A stretch of 64,000 nt of DNA, from assembly GCF_001723305.1 (NCBI RefSeq), contig NZ_LPWF01000025.1, positions 1-64,000 of the forward strand. Direction: 5' to 3'. This document shows, one piece after another, positions 1 through 8,671 of the stretch; the stretch's first letter is position 1, and every line of letters starts with the position of its first letter. The stretch comes from Methyloceanibacter superfactus. GTDB lineage: Bacteria > Pseudomonadota > Alphaproteobacteria > Rhizobiales > Methyloligellaceae. The position numbers were made by a program, and so were the translations under genes. The notes beneath the pieces were generated by a model. It was not told the DNA's origin and searched no databases. It was given only the letters and a program-made list of their open reading frames with translations.

Positions 1-170
1 AAGAGAAAGCGCTCAAGTAGCGAAGCGGGTGCGCGAAGAGAAAGCGCTCAAGTAGGCCAGAGGCCGGTAGCGCGAAGAGGAAGCGCTCAAGTAGCGAAGC
101 GGTAGCGCGAAGAGAAAGCGCTCAAGCAGCGAAGCGGGTGCGCGGAGAGAAAGCGCTCAAAGTTGCGAAG
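1..170. repeat. Tandem repeat array, about 35-bp unit, five copies
   Basis: Copies lie at 1-35, 36-74, 75-109, 110-144 and, partly, 145-170. Each opens with a near-identical block AAGAGAAAGCGCTCAAG followed by a GC-rich tail; the second copy is 39 bp with a changed middle. Every copy carries the palindrome AGCGCT. The unit is not a multiple of three, so it is not a protein repeat. The array ends just before the ribosome-binding region of the first gene and may continue left of the window. Its role is unknown. Confidence 0.85.
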
Positions 171-185
171 GAAGGAAGAACGAGC

Positions 186-1120
186 ATGTGCGGGATTGCC
201 GGAGTGATCCATCGCGGCGGCGCCACGGGCGCGGCCAGGAGATGACGTCGATGCTTCAGAGCTTGAAGCATCGCGGGCCCGACTCCACGGGGTTTGCGGT
301 CTACGGCGTGACCACGCCTGACGAATATATCATGCGCCTGAAGCTGGCCGAGGCCGAGGATCTTGAGACCGATTACAAGATCCACGACAAGATCAGGGAG
401 CGTCAGGGCCTAGTCGACAGCCGTCTGTCCGAGCTTGGCGCGGAGACCCTCGACGTGGCGGAGCCGCGGCCCTATGCGTTCCGCTATCGCTTGCGCTATG
501 CCGGCGACACCAAGCAGCTGGCCACGGATATCGAGCAGATCGAGGGCGCCGAGGTGTTGTCCTTCGGCAGCGCGCTCGAGCTGATCAAGGATCTCGGCGA
601 CGCCACCCAGGTGTCGGGGCAATATGGTCTGGGCACATTCCGCGGCACGCATGCCATTGGTCACACGCGCATGGCGACGGAGTCGGACGTGGATATCCGC
701 TCGGCGCATCCTTACTGGGCCTATCCGTATAACGACATCTCCGTGGTGCATAACGGCCAGATCACCAATTACTGGATTATGCGCCGGGAGATGGAGCGTC
801 TCGGTCACCGCTTCATGTCGAATTGCGACTCCGAGCTTCTGGCGGTCTACACCGCCAACAATCTGGAGCAGGGGGCGAGCTTGCTCGACTCGCTGAAGGC
901 GTCGATCAAGGAGATCGACGGCGTGTTCACCTATCTGGTCGCCACCGACAGCGAGCTTGGTCTCGCCAAGGACACCATGGCGGCGAAGCCCATGGTTCTT
1001 TACGAGAGCGACGATCTCGTCGCTCTTGCCTCCGAGGAGGTGGCCATCCGCGCCATTGTTCCCCGTGAGATCGACACGTCTGACCCTTACGATGAGGAGG
1101 TGCGGGTATGGCAGCGCTGA
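186..1120 (+). CDS. mgsA: N-methylglutamate synthase subunit A, class II glutamine amidotransferase (GlxB-like), frameshifted near its start
   Basis: Glutaminase-type subunit of the three-part glutamate-synthase-like enzyme. The start ATG at 186 follows a GGAAGGAAG ribosome site and encodes MCGIAGV, with the catalytic N-terminal cysteine of Ntn glutamine amidotransferases. That frame stops at about 245, while the remainder (QSLKHRGPDSTGF, GHTRMATESDVDIRSAHPY, SVVHNGQITNYW) reads one base out of phase, so a single base is missing between about 219 and 240. Restored length is about 311 residues, normal for the family. It overlaps the next gene by 13 bases. In methylotrophs mgsABC makes N-methylglutamate from methylamine and glutamate. 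Homologous glxBCD genes exist outside that pathway, and the usual partners gmaS and mgdABCD are not in the window, so the substrate is inferred. Confidence 0.85.
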
Positions 1121-1979
1121 CGCGATCGGCCCCTTCGGAGCAGGAGCGCCTGTCCCATGAGATGGGCATGCACACCGAGAAGCTCACCGGGCGCTCGATC
1201 GAGAACTTCTTCGACATCGATCTCGGCGAGGAGCATCACGGCTTCTCGCTGCCCAACGCCTTCGAGGTTGACTTCAACAAGCGGGCCGAGATCGACGCGT
1301 CCAACATGGACGCCAAGGCGGTCAATTTGCGCATTCGCGAGTTGATGACCGAGGGTTACGGCACCATCGTGCTGAAGAATCCCGGCGCCAAGCACTCGCT
1401 TGCGGTTGCATTCTCAACCGGCTCAATCTGATCATCGACGGTTCGCTGGGCTATTTTGGCCTCGGCCTGATCGACGGGCCGAATGTGCGCATCGCCGGCC
1501 GTGTCGGCTGGTCCTGCGCCGAGAACATGATGAGCGGGACGGTTCTGATCGAGAAGAATGCCGGCTCGCAGTTCGGCGCGGCGATCAGGGGCGGCGACCT
1601 TGTCTGCAAGGGCGATGTCGGCTCGCGCACGGGCATCGACATGAAGGGCGGCAACATCATCGTCGGCGGCAACACGGGGGCCTTCACCGGCTTCATGATG
1701 CAGCGCGGGCGCATGGTGATCTGCGGCAACGCCGGCAAGAATCTGGGTGACTCCATGTATGACGGGGTCATCTACATCGCCGGCGAGCCGCAGAGCCTTG
1801 GCGTCGACGCGGTGTGGAACGAGATGACCGACATCGACCGTCAATGGCTAGAGCGCAAGTTGCGCATGTACGACGTGATGCCGAAGGGCGGCATCGAGTC
1901 ATTCCGTAAGATCGGCAGCGGCAAGCAGTTGTGGAACTACGACAATCTGGAGCCGACCGAAAAGAAGATGGTGCTTTAG
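1108..1979 (+). CDS. mgsB: N-methylglutamate synthase subunit B, GltB C-terminal-domain-like (GlxC), frameshifted
   Basis: Matches the beta-helix domain found at the C-terminus of glutamate synthase large subunits, here as a free subunit. Glycine-rich turns repeat through residues 100-250 (for example NIIVGGNTGAFTGFMM and MVICGNAGKNLGDSMYDG). The start ATG at 1108 lies inside the end of mgsA, indicating translational coupling. Two overlapping frames, 1108 to about 1405 and about 1405 to 1979, join as ...AKHSLAV / GILNRLNLIIDGSLGYFGL..., so one base is missing near 1405. Restored length is about 290 residues. It acts with mgsA and mgsC as one complex. Confidence 0.85.
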
Positions 1980-2002
1980 GCGCCGACGAAGGGGCTGGGT
2001 AA

Positions 2003-3381
2003 ATGGCAAAGACCAAGAAGCGAAACGGAAACGGCGCGACGGAGCCGGCGGAATCGAGCCGCTTTATCCTCGGCCAGAGTCAGATCTTCACGCCGACCGT
2101 GATGAACGACATTCACGTGAAGTCGGAGCTTGGCCGCTACCGCATGCGCGGCTTCTCGCTGTTCAAGAAGATCCCCCATTGGGACGACCTCACCTTCCTG
2201 CCCGGCACGCTGACCCGCTTCGTGATCGAGGGCTATCGCGAGAAATGCGATACCAAGACGGTGATCGGGCCGCAGGCGAAGCGTCCGCTCAAGCTCGACA
2301 TTCCGGTTTACGTGACCGGCATGAGCTTCGGCGCGCTGTCCTTCGAGGCGAAGATCGCGCTGGCCCGCGGCGCCACCATGGCGGGCTCGGCCACCTGCTC
2401 GGGCGAGGGCGGCATGATCCCCGACGAGCGGCGTTATTCCTCGAAATGGCTCTATCAGTGCATCCAGTCGCGCTACGGCTTCAACCCGCATCATTTGCGG
2501 CTGCCGATGCGTGCGAGTTCTTCATCGGCCAGGGCTGCAAGGTGGGCTTGGGCGGTCATTTGATGGGCCAGAAGGTGACCGATCAGGTTGCCGAGATGCG
2601 CTCGCTGCCGGCCGGCATCGATCAGCGCTCGCCGGCGCGTCATCCCGACTGGCTCGGCCCCGACGATCTGGCGCTCAAGATCGAGGAGATCCGCGAGGCG
2701 ACCAATTGGGAGATTCCGATCCAGCTCAAATTGGGTGCCGCGCGCGTCTATGACGACGTGCGCATGGCCGCCAAATGCGGGCCCGACTCCATCTATATCG
2801 ACGGCATGGAAGGCTCGACCGGCGCCGGTCCGCACATTGCCACCGAGGATACCGGCGTTCCGGGCATCGCGGCGATCCGCCAGGCGCGGCGCGCCATCGA
2901 CGAGCTCGGCCTGCGCGGCAAGATCAGCCTGGTCTATGCCGGCGGCATCAGGAACGGCGGCGACGTGGCCAAGGCCTTGGCGCTCGGCGCCGACGCCATC
3001 GCCATCGGCCATTCGGTGATGATGGCGCTCAACTGCAACAAGGAGATCCCGGAGTCCGACTTCGAGGCGGAGATCGGCGTGCCGGCGGGGCGTTGCTATC
3101 ACTGCCATACCGGGCGCTGCCCGGTCGGCGTGGCGACGCAGGACCCCGAGCTCAGGAAGCGGCTCGATCCCGACGAGGCGGCCGAGCGCGTCTACAACTT
3201 CCTGCATACGCTGACGCTCGAGGCGCAGATGCTGGCCCGCGCCTGCGGCAAGACCGACATCCATAGTCTCGAGCCGGAGGATTTGGCCGCGCTGACCATG
3301 GAAGCCTCGGCCATGGCGCAAGTGCCGCTGGCCGGCACCGACCACACGGTCGGCGTCGCGAATTACCACAAGCTGGGTTGA
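2003..3381 (+). CDS. mgsC: N-methylglutamate synthase subunit C, FMN-binding glutamate synthase domain (GlxD), frameshifted
   Basis: Central FMN/iron-sulfur domain of the glutamate synthase family. Seen in the sequence: a TIM-barrel core with MSFGALSFEAK and SGEGGMIPDERRY, the FMN region IDGMEGSTGAGP and VYAGGIRNGGDVAKALALGA, and a cysteine cluster CYHCHTGRCPVGVATQDP that fits the Fe-S site of the family. The first part (2003 to about 2495) and the second (about 2495 to 3381) are in different frames; a single missing base near 2495 restores about 459 residues. It lies 23 bases after mgsB with no terminator between, so it belongs to the same operon. Confidence 0.88.
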
Positions 3382-3395
3382 GTGGAGCAAGACAG

Positions 3396-3839
3396 ATGGC
3401 CAAGGATCTGAAGAACGGCAAGAGCGCCGCCAAAAGCGCCGTCAAGGGCGGCAAGTCCGACGACGTCGACAAATATTTGAAGGACGCCGCCGGTCTCGAC
3501 ACCGACCGCGAGAAGGTGATCGGGCAGCACATCGGCTACCGCTACGACGTCAACCTGCTGCCCGACTACGGCCAGCTCACGCCCTTCCTCAAGGACTATA
3601 TGGAGTTCATGGGCTGGGACGACCTCAACTGGCTCGAGGACGTCCATCTCGGCTACGAGGCCGGCGAGCCCGCCATCTTCGACCGCAACATCAACGGATG
3701 GGTGCGCATCCCCAAATCGATGAAGCTGCCAAACACCCAGCAAGCCCGCGACATGCTCGCCCGCGAAATGCTCATCCGATTCCAGACATCGCCAAACCAC
3801 CCGCTCCACCAACTCAATAAGGCATACCGAAAGTTCTAA
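3396..3839 (+). CDS. Hypothetical protein downstream of mgsC
   Basis: An ORF of 147 residues starting at ATG 3396, 14 bases after the mgsC stop, with GTGGAG upstream as a possible ribosome site. The N-terminus is lysine- and alanine-rich. The middle is acidic and aromatic (YRYDVNLLPDYGQLTPFLKD, EFMGWDDLNWLEDVHLGY). The C-terminal third is basic. No signal peptide or membrane span is visible. I do not recognise the family. Its place between mgsC and the strong terminator at 3952 suggests it is the last gene of the mgs operon. It is not the type III glutamine synthetase often found beside these genes: it is far too short and lacks its motifs. Confidence 0.6.
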   Translation: MAKDLKNGKSAAKSAVKGGKSDDVDKYLKDAAGLDTDREKVIGQHIGYRYDVNLLPDYGQLTPFLKDYMEFMGWDDLNWLEDVHLGYEAGEPAIFDRNINGWVRIPKSMKLPNTQQARDMLAREMLIRFQTSPNHPLHQLNKAYRKF

Positions 3840-3951
3840 CGGGACCGCGTGTCCGGCAAACCGTCCGAACGCGCGGGCGTCAGAGTGTAGTGCAAGAACA
3901 ATTTGCGGAGCTCCGCAAAGCTCCTCTCCCTGGATCGTTCTTGCAAACCTG

Positions 3952-3985
3952 CCGGCCACTCCGTCTCGGTGTGGCCGGTTTTTTT
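3952..3985 (+). terminator. Rho-independent terminator of the mgs operon
   Basis: A perfect 8-bp stem CCGGCCAC (3952-3959) and GTGGCCGG (3971-3978), loop of 11 bases, followed by seven T residues at 3979-3985. It sits 113 bases after the last gene of the mgs group and points in the operon direction. Confidence 0.9.
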
Positions 3986-4030
3986 GATGCTGGGATGGGA
4001 TGATCGGCGGCGGCAAGGAGATGCCGTCAC

Positions 4031-4062
4031 AAAGAAAAAGGCCCCGGTAAGAAACCGGGGCC
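4031..4062 (-). terminator. Rho-independent terminator facing the minus strand
   Basis: A 9-bp perfect stem GGCCCCGGT (4040-4048) / ACCGGGGCC (4054-4062) with a 5-base loop. On the minus strand it is followed by TTTTTCTTT (complement of 4031-4039). No minus-strand coding gene ends just upstream, so it would end either an antisense transcript running back through folD or a small RNA starting within 4063-4275. Confidence 0.75.
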
Positions 4063-4275
4063 AGGCAATTTGCAGGAAACGTCGCTCGGCGCAAACCTCG
4101 CAACGACGAAAAACTAATCGGCCCGAGTATCCAGGCAAATACCCCGTTGTGATTACGTACTCGAGAGGATTGCTCCGAAGTCCGACGCGCCGAGCCGACA
4201 TCGCCAAATCTAGGCGGTGCGGCCGAGCATCAGTATCCAACCCACGACACGACGCTTGAACGGGAGAATGACCGT

Positions 4276-5172
4276 ATGCCGGCGAAGATCATTTGCGGAA
4301 AGTCAATTGCCGCGGCTGTACGAAAAGATTGTCAGCAGCGGGTCGAGCGCATGAAACGTTTGACCGGCCGAGTCCCTGGACTGGCCGTCATCATGGTCGG
4401 CAGCGACCCGGCTTCGGCGGTCTATGTCCGCAATAAGATCAAGGCCTGCCAGGACGTCGGCATCCGGTCCGAGCGGTTGCTGTACCCGGCGACGGTCTCC
4501 CAGTCCGACATCCTCGACACGATCAAAGCCTATGGGGAGGATCCGGAGGTCGACGGCATTCTCGTGCAATTGCCGTTGCCCAAGAGTTTCGATCTGGAGC
4601 TCGTCTTGGGGGCGGTCAACGCCGAGAAGGATGTCGACGGCTTTCATCTCTATAATGTCGGGGGGCTCGTCATCGGCAACACGGTCTTTCCGCCATGCAC
4701 GCCCTATGGCGTCATGCGGCTGTTGGAGCACGAAGGGATCGAGATCGCCGGCCGTAATGCGGTCGTCGTGGGCGCCAGCAACATCGTCGGCAAGCCCATG
4801 GCGCTGATGCTCATGCAGCACGAGGCGACCGTATCGGTGTGTCACGCGAAGACGCGCAATCTCGCCGAGTTCACGAGGATGGCGGACATCCTCGTGGTTG
4901 CGCCGGGTGCCCCAATTTTACAGCCTCCATGGTCAAGGAGGGCGCCGTGGTCGACGTCGGCATCAATCGCCTGGCCAACGGCCCAATTGGTCGGAGATTG
5001 CGATTTCGAAGGCGTGCGGGCCCACGCGTCCTATCTGACGCCAGTGCCGGGCGGGGTCGGGCCGATGACGGTGACCATGCTGCTCGTGAACACCATCAGC
5101 TCGGCCGAGCGGACCTTGGCGGCCCAGAACGCCACAATCGAGAACGACGGCCTCGCGGCCTTTGTCGAGTAG
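4276..5172 (+). CDS. folD: Bifunctional methylene-THF dehydrogenase/methenyl-THF cyclohydrolase FolD
   Basis: Interconverts 5,10-methylene-, methenyl- and 10-formyl-tetrahydrofolate in the cytosol using NADP. Motifs: VYVRNKIKACQDVGI with the catalytic lysine region, DGILVQLPLPK, PCTPYGVMRLLE, and the nucleotide site GASNIVGKPMA. Beside N-methylglutamate genes it would take the C1 unit released from N-methylglutamate. Residues about 211-238 read as non-FolD sequence, but the next frame over gives TASMVKEGAVVDVGINRLANG. A lost base near 4905 and a gained C near 4982 explain this. The last 20 or so residues after NTISSAERT read through the antisense of a truncated oxidoreductase, so the C-terminal tail is chimeric. 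Confidence 0.9.
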   Translation: MPAKIICGKSIAAAVRKDCQQRVERMKRLTGRVPGLAVIMVGSDPASAVYVRNKIKACQDVGIRSERLLYPATVSQSDILDTIKAYGEDPEVDGILVQLPLPKSFDLELVLGAVNAEKDVDGFHLYNVGGLVIGNTVFPPCTPYGVMRLLEHEGIEIAGRNAVVVGASNIVGKPMALMLMQHEATVSVCHAKTRNLAEFTRMADILVVAPGAPILQPPWSRRAPWSTSASIAWPTAQLVGDCDFEGVRAHASYLTPVPGGVGPMTVTMLLVNTISSAERTLAAQNATIENDGLAAFVE

Positions 5173-5334
5173 CGTCAAGGCGGCGGAGAGCCCGGTAAAC
5201 CCGGATTCGATGATTGCCACATCGGCTTTCGCTGGGAGCGATGGGTCCGGCGTCTCCCGGCGTGGCGCGGCATCCCACCAATAAGGCCGGACAGCGCCAG
5301 CGCGTTCAGTCCCTTGGTCCTTCGTCGAAATCAT
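5122..5334 (-). pseudogene. N-terminal fragment of a FAD-dependent (DAO-type) oxidoreductase
   Basis: From ATG 5334 the minus strand reads about 71 residues typical of the N-terminus of D-amino-acid-oxidase-type or gamma-glutamylputrescine-oxidase-like flavoproteins: RPYWWDAAPRRETPD, then a Rossmann start VAIIESGFTGLSAALTL and VVLD. Family similarity stops at about 5122, where the sequence becomes the antisense of folD. About 350 residues are missing. The first glycine of the usual GxGxxG FAD motif is glutamate here. The ATG overlaps the last 29 bases of the upstream ligase gene, so the two once formed an operon. The deletion brought folD and the fragment tail to tail. Confidence 0.75.
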
Positions 5335-6828
5335 CACGCAAGGCCCGACGCAAGAGCTTGCCGTTCGGTCCCTTGGGCAACGTGTCGACGCGCGTGTAGA
5401 TGCGGGGGCATTTGTAGCGGGCAAGGCGCTCGGCGACGAAGCGTTCCAGCTCGTCAGCGCCGATCGGGCCCTTGGCGACGTAGAACGCGGCGATGACGGT
5501 CGTGTCGGCCTTGACGGTGACCTCGGCGGCGGCGCTTTCGACGATTGCCGGATGGGCATTCAGCGCGCTCTCGACTTCGATGGGCGAGACCCGGACACCG
5601 CCCGCATTCATCATGTCGTCGGCGCGCCCGAGATAGGTGAGCGCGCCCTCCGCCGCCATGCTGACGAGGTCGCCGGTCAGGAACCATTCGCCCCGGAAGC
5701 GCGCACGGGTTTCTTCCGGCGCGCCCCAATAGCCCAGCATCAGCCCCGGATCGCGATTCGAGACGGAGAGAATGCCCGGTTCCCCGAAGCCCACCGGACC
5801 GTCCTCGCCCAGCACGGCCACGCGCCGGCCGTCTTGCGGATAGCCGAGCGTACCGTGCGGCGCCGTGCGCATGGGTGCGCCCGATATGAAGGTCGAGCAT
5901 TCCGACATACCGAAGGCCTCGTGGACTGGTGTGCCGGTGGCGTGCTCCCAGGCGGTGCGGGTGGCGTCGGGCAGCTTCTCGCCGGCCGACAGTCCGTGAC
6001 GGAGGCCGTGGACTGGAGGGACCGGCGTTCTCAGAAGCTGCCGGTAGAGCCCCGGCGCGGCGGCAAAGATCGTTGCGCCGTGCTCGGCCATCAAGCGGCC
6101 AAGCTGGTCGGGCGTCACGCCATGGCCTGGGATCAGCGCCGTCGCGCCGCACGTCCAGGGGTCGAGGAGGCCGGTGCCCAGCGTATAGGTCCAGTTGAAG
6201 GCGCCGGCGTGTAGCAGGCGGTCGGACTCGATGAGCCCGTACCAGCCGTCCCACATCATCCGCCGGGCCCAGATCGCCCGATGGGCATGGATAACCGCCC
6301 GCGGCTGCCCCGAGGTGCCCGACGTATATATAATGTAGCCGGGCCGATCCTGATCGCCCATGACGTAGGCCGCGGGCGCAGGTCGTACATGGCCCGCATG
6401 GCCGTGGCCGGAAGGATGGGGCAGGGCGGATTTGCCGGAAGCGCAACCCCCTCGTGGGCCACAATCAGCCGCGGGGCGATGTCCTCGGCGATCGAGCTCA
6501 CCTCGGGCGCGGTTAGAAGCGAGGACGTCGGAACCGGAATGATGTCGGCCGCGAGCGCGGCGAGATAGCAGATCGGAAATTCCACACTGTTGCCGAGCCG
6601 CATGAGGAGCCGGTCGCCTGGCCGTAAGCCCTTGGACAAAAAGCCGTTTGCGGTGCCGCGCACGGCCGCCTCGAGCCGGCCGTAGCTCCATGCCTCAGCC
6701 CCTGATGGGGAGAGCACGGCGAGCGCGGTCTTGTCTCCGAGCTCTTGGGCGCGCCCCAGCACATGGGCCGCCAGATTGAAGGGCACCGGGCACGGGGGCG
6801 GTGGGCCATGATCGAAGATCGCGGGCAT
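5306..6828 (-). CDS. AMP-binding acyl-CoA synthetase (benzoate-CoA ligase-like), frameshifted
   Basis: ANL-superfamily enzyme that would activate a carboxylic acid with ATP and CoA. Core motifs in order: A3 IIYTSGTSGQPRAVIHAH, A5 FGMSECSTF, A7 LTGDL, A8 GRADDMMNAGGVRVSPIEVE, and the A10 lysine in PNGKLLRR. The likely start is ATG 6828 (MPAIFDHG). The N-terminal part (6828 to about 6380) and the remainder are one base out of phase; restoring one base in the GC-rich stretch near 6380 gives about 507 residues. It was followed in operon by the FAD oxidoreductase whose fragment remains. The divergent GbsR/MarR gene is the probable regulator. Substrate cannot be read from the sequence. Confidence 0.85.
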
Positions 6829-6933
6829 GACGCGCCTGCTACGCTTTCGTATCTTGCGTTGCAAGCCCCCGAAAATGCCATAAACCCTGGCGATATAACG
6901 ACCGGACCTGGTGTGGCACGGGTTTGTTTAAAG

Positions 6934-6971
6934 CGTTCAATCTTGACTGAACGAACAAAATGGACCATATG
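6934..6971. promoter_or_regulatory. Inverted repeat and possible promoter between the ligase and regulator genes
   Basis: CGTTCA (6934-6939) and TGAACG (6948-6953) form a perfect 6-bp inverted repeat with an 8-base spacer. TTGACT at 6943 with CATATG 17 bases on resembles a weak -35/-10 pair for the regulator. A palindrome overlapping a divergent promoter beside a MarR-type gene is the usual layout of an autoregulatory operator. Confidence 0.45.
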
Positions 6972-6978
6972 GTCGCCC

Positions 6979-7485
6979 ATGGCAGACGAAACCGAAAAAG
7001 TCATCGCTGAGTTCGTGGAGCGGATGGGCCTCATCCTCCAGGCCGACGGCAAGCCGCGCATTGCTGGCCGTATTCTGGGCCTGATGGTGGTGCATGGGGG
7101 ACCGTTCGGATTCACGGAATTGGCTGAACGTTTGAGCGTGAGCCGGGCCAGCATCAGCACCAATACGCGGCTGCTGGAGGATCTCGGCATCATCGAGCGC
7201 ACGTCGATGCCCGGCGACCGGCAGGATTATTTCAGGCTGAGCCCCCAGCCTTATGCACGGTTGTTGCGGGGGATTTTTGAACGGATGCACCGCGCCCGTG
7301 ACGTTGTCGGCGCCACTCGAGCGGCGCTCCCGAAGGACATGGCCGGTGCGCAAGAGCGGTTGGCGGAGCTCGATGCCTTCTACGAAACGCTCATCAACAA
7401 TTTCGAGACGGTGATCGAAGTCTGGGACGCGAAAGGGAAGAGCCCGGGTTCCCAGAAGCGGGAGCTTACGGAGCAACCGGCATAA
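6979..7485 (+). CDS. GbsR/MarR family transcriptional regulator
   Basis: 168 residues from ATG 6979 (MADETEKVIAEFVERMG). A winged-helix segment at residues about 40-75 (FTELAERLSVSRASISTNTR) is followed by LLEDLGIIERTSMPGDRQDYF, the beta-hairpin wing. The C-terminal half is helical and would dimerise. It diverges from the acyl-CoA ligase gene, with an inverted repeat between them. It may instead, or also, control the efflux genes that start 43 bases downstream in the same direction. The effector is unknown. Confidence 0.8.
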   Translation: MADETEKVIAEFVERMGLILQADGKPRIAGRILGLMVVHGGPFGFTELAERLSVSRASISTNTRLLEDLGIIERTSMPGDRQDYFRLSPQPYARLLRGIFERMHRARDVVGATRAALPKDMAGAQERLAELDAFYETLINNFETVIEVWDAKGKSPGSQKRELTEQPA

Positions 7486-7528
7486 GCCAAGCTTGGCGCG
7501 CGTAACGCCTGAAGTTGGAGCGTTGGAC

Positions 7529-8671
7529 TTGAACAAGTCATATCTCATAGCAGCGGTTTTCACCCTCGGCCTCGCCGCATGGGTGCTCGGCGGCTATTTC
7601 GTCAAGTCCTCGGGCAAGGAAACCCCCGACGCGCCGGCGGTAGCCGACGCCGTCGCGCCGATGACGGTCTCGGTCCGCACCCAAGAAGCCAGATCGGTCG
7701 AGCAATATATTGTCGCCCAAGGCCAGGCGGAGCCGAACCGGACGGTGACCATCCGTGCCGAGACGACCGGCCAGGTCGCCGAGATTCTGGCGGACGAGGG
7801 CGCGACCGTGGCCGCCGGGGACGTCATCGCGAGACTTGAATCGAACGACCGTCAGGCTCGGCTGGCGCGTGCCGAGGCGCATGTGCGCGAGCAGGAGAGC
7901 GCCTACGAGGCGTCCGAAACGCTCGGCAAGAAGGGGTACCAGACGCAGCGCCAGGCGGATCAGACCTTCTCCTCGCTGCAGACCGCGAAGGCCGAGCTGG
8001 AAGAGGCACGCATCGAGCTCGAGCGTATCGAGATCAAGGCGCCCTTCGAGGGTGTCGTGCTGTCGAGTCCGATCGAGCTCGGCGCCTATGTTGATGTGAA
8101 CGGCGAGGTGGCGACGATCGTCGACAACGATCCGCTCGTCGTCAGCCTCAGGATCACCCAGCAGAACATCGCCGATCTGAAGGTCGGCCAGGCCGCGTCC
8201 GTGACCTTCGCCACCGGGCAGAAGCGTGATGGTAAGATCCGCTATGTCGCCGCCCGGGCCGACGAGGACACCCGTACGTTCCGCGTCGAGGTCGAGCTTC
8301 CCAATCCCGATGGCGAGATTCCCTCAGGCATCAGCGCCGAGGCCAAGATCCCTACGGGATCGGTGATGGCGCATTTCGTTTCGCCCGCCGCCCTGTCGCT
8401 CAACGAAGAGGGCAAGCTCGGCGTCAAGACGGTCAATGAGGACAACAAGGTCGCCTTCCATACCGCCGACATTGTCCTATCGGACGTCAACGGCGCGTGG
8501 ATCACAGGCCTGCCCGCTCATGCGCGCATCATCACCCTTGGCCACGGCTTCGTGCAGATCGGCGAGGAGGTGCAGGTTGCCGAGGAGCAGGGCAACGCCT
8601 CCGACGGGTCGCAGGAGGCTGCCGCTCTACTTCCCACGAGCAGTATCGAAGAGCCGACGGCCGCGCGATGA
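7529..8671 (+). CDS. RND efflux periplasmic adaptor (HlyD/AcrA family)
   Basis: Membrane-fusion subunit linking an inner-membrane RND pump to an outer-membrane channel. One N-terminal membrane span (YLIAAVFTLGLAAWVLGGYF), then a lipoyl half (VTIRAETTGQVAEILADEGA), a helical hairpin around LARAEAHVREQESAYEASE, and the second lipoyl half IKAPFEGVVLSSPIELGAYV with a beta-barrel after it. Frames open at TTG 7493, 7523 and 7529. I prefer 7529 because GGAG at 7517 is eight bases upstream. The stop overlaps the pump start as ATGA. Confidence 0.88.
   Translation: MNKSYLIAAVFTLGLAAWVLGGYFVKSSGKETPDAPAVADAVAPMTVSVRTQEARSVEQYIVAQGQAEPNRTVTIRAETTGQVAEILADEGATVAAGDVIARLESNDRQARLARAEAHVREQESAYEASETLGKKGYQTQRQADQTFSSLQTAKAELEEARIELERIEIKAPFEGVVLSSPIELGAYVDVNGEVATIVDNDPLVVSLRITQQNIADLKVGQAASVTFATGQKRDGKIRYVAARADEDTRTFRVEVELPNPDGEIPSGISAEAKIPTGSVMAHFVSPAALSLNEEGKLGVKTVNEDNKVAFHTADIVLSDVNGAWITGLPAHARIITLGHGFVQIGEEVQVAEEQGNASDGSQEAAALLPTSSIEEPTAAR

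Larger units (their letters stand above)
3840..4275. other. Intergenic region between the mgs operon and folD
   Basis: A 436-base gap. It holds the two terminators listed separately and, at 4063-4275, about 210 bases with no convincing reading frame, no tRNA cloverleaf and no clear promoter boxes. A ribosome-like GGGAGA precedes folD at 4261. A small RNA read from the minus strand and ending at the 4031-4062 terminator is possible but unproven. Confidence 0.6.

Noticed and set aside
1-170. CRISPR array
   Set aside because: Repeats are directly adjacent with no spacers of constant length, and no cas genes are present.
3396-3839. Type III glutamine synthetase or gamma-glutamylmethylamide synthetase fragment
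   Set aside because: Position is suggestive, but the sequence has none of the glutamine synthetase motifs and ends in a natural stop before a terminator.
3836-4240. 134-residue minus-strand frame between the mgs operon and folD
   Set aside because: It runs through the terminator stems at 3952 and 4040, has no ribosome site and no recognisable domain.
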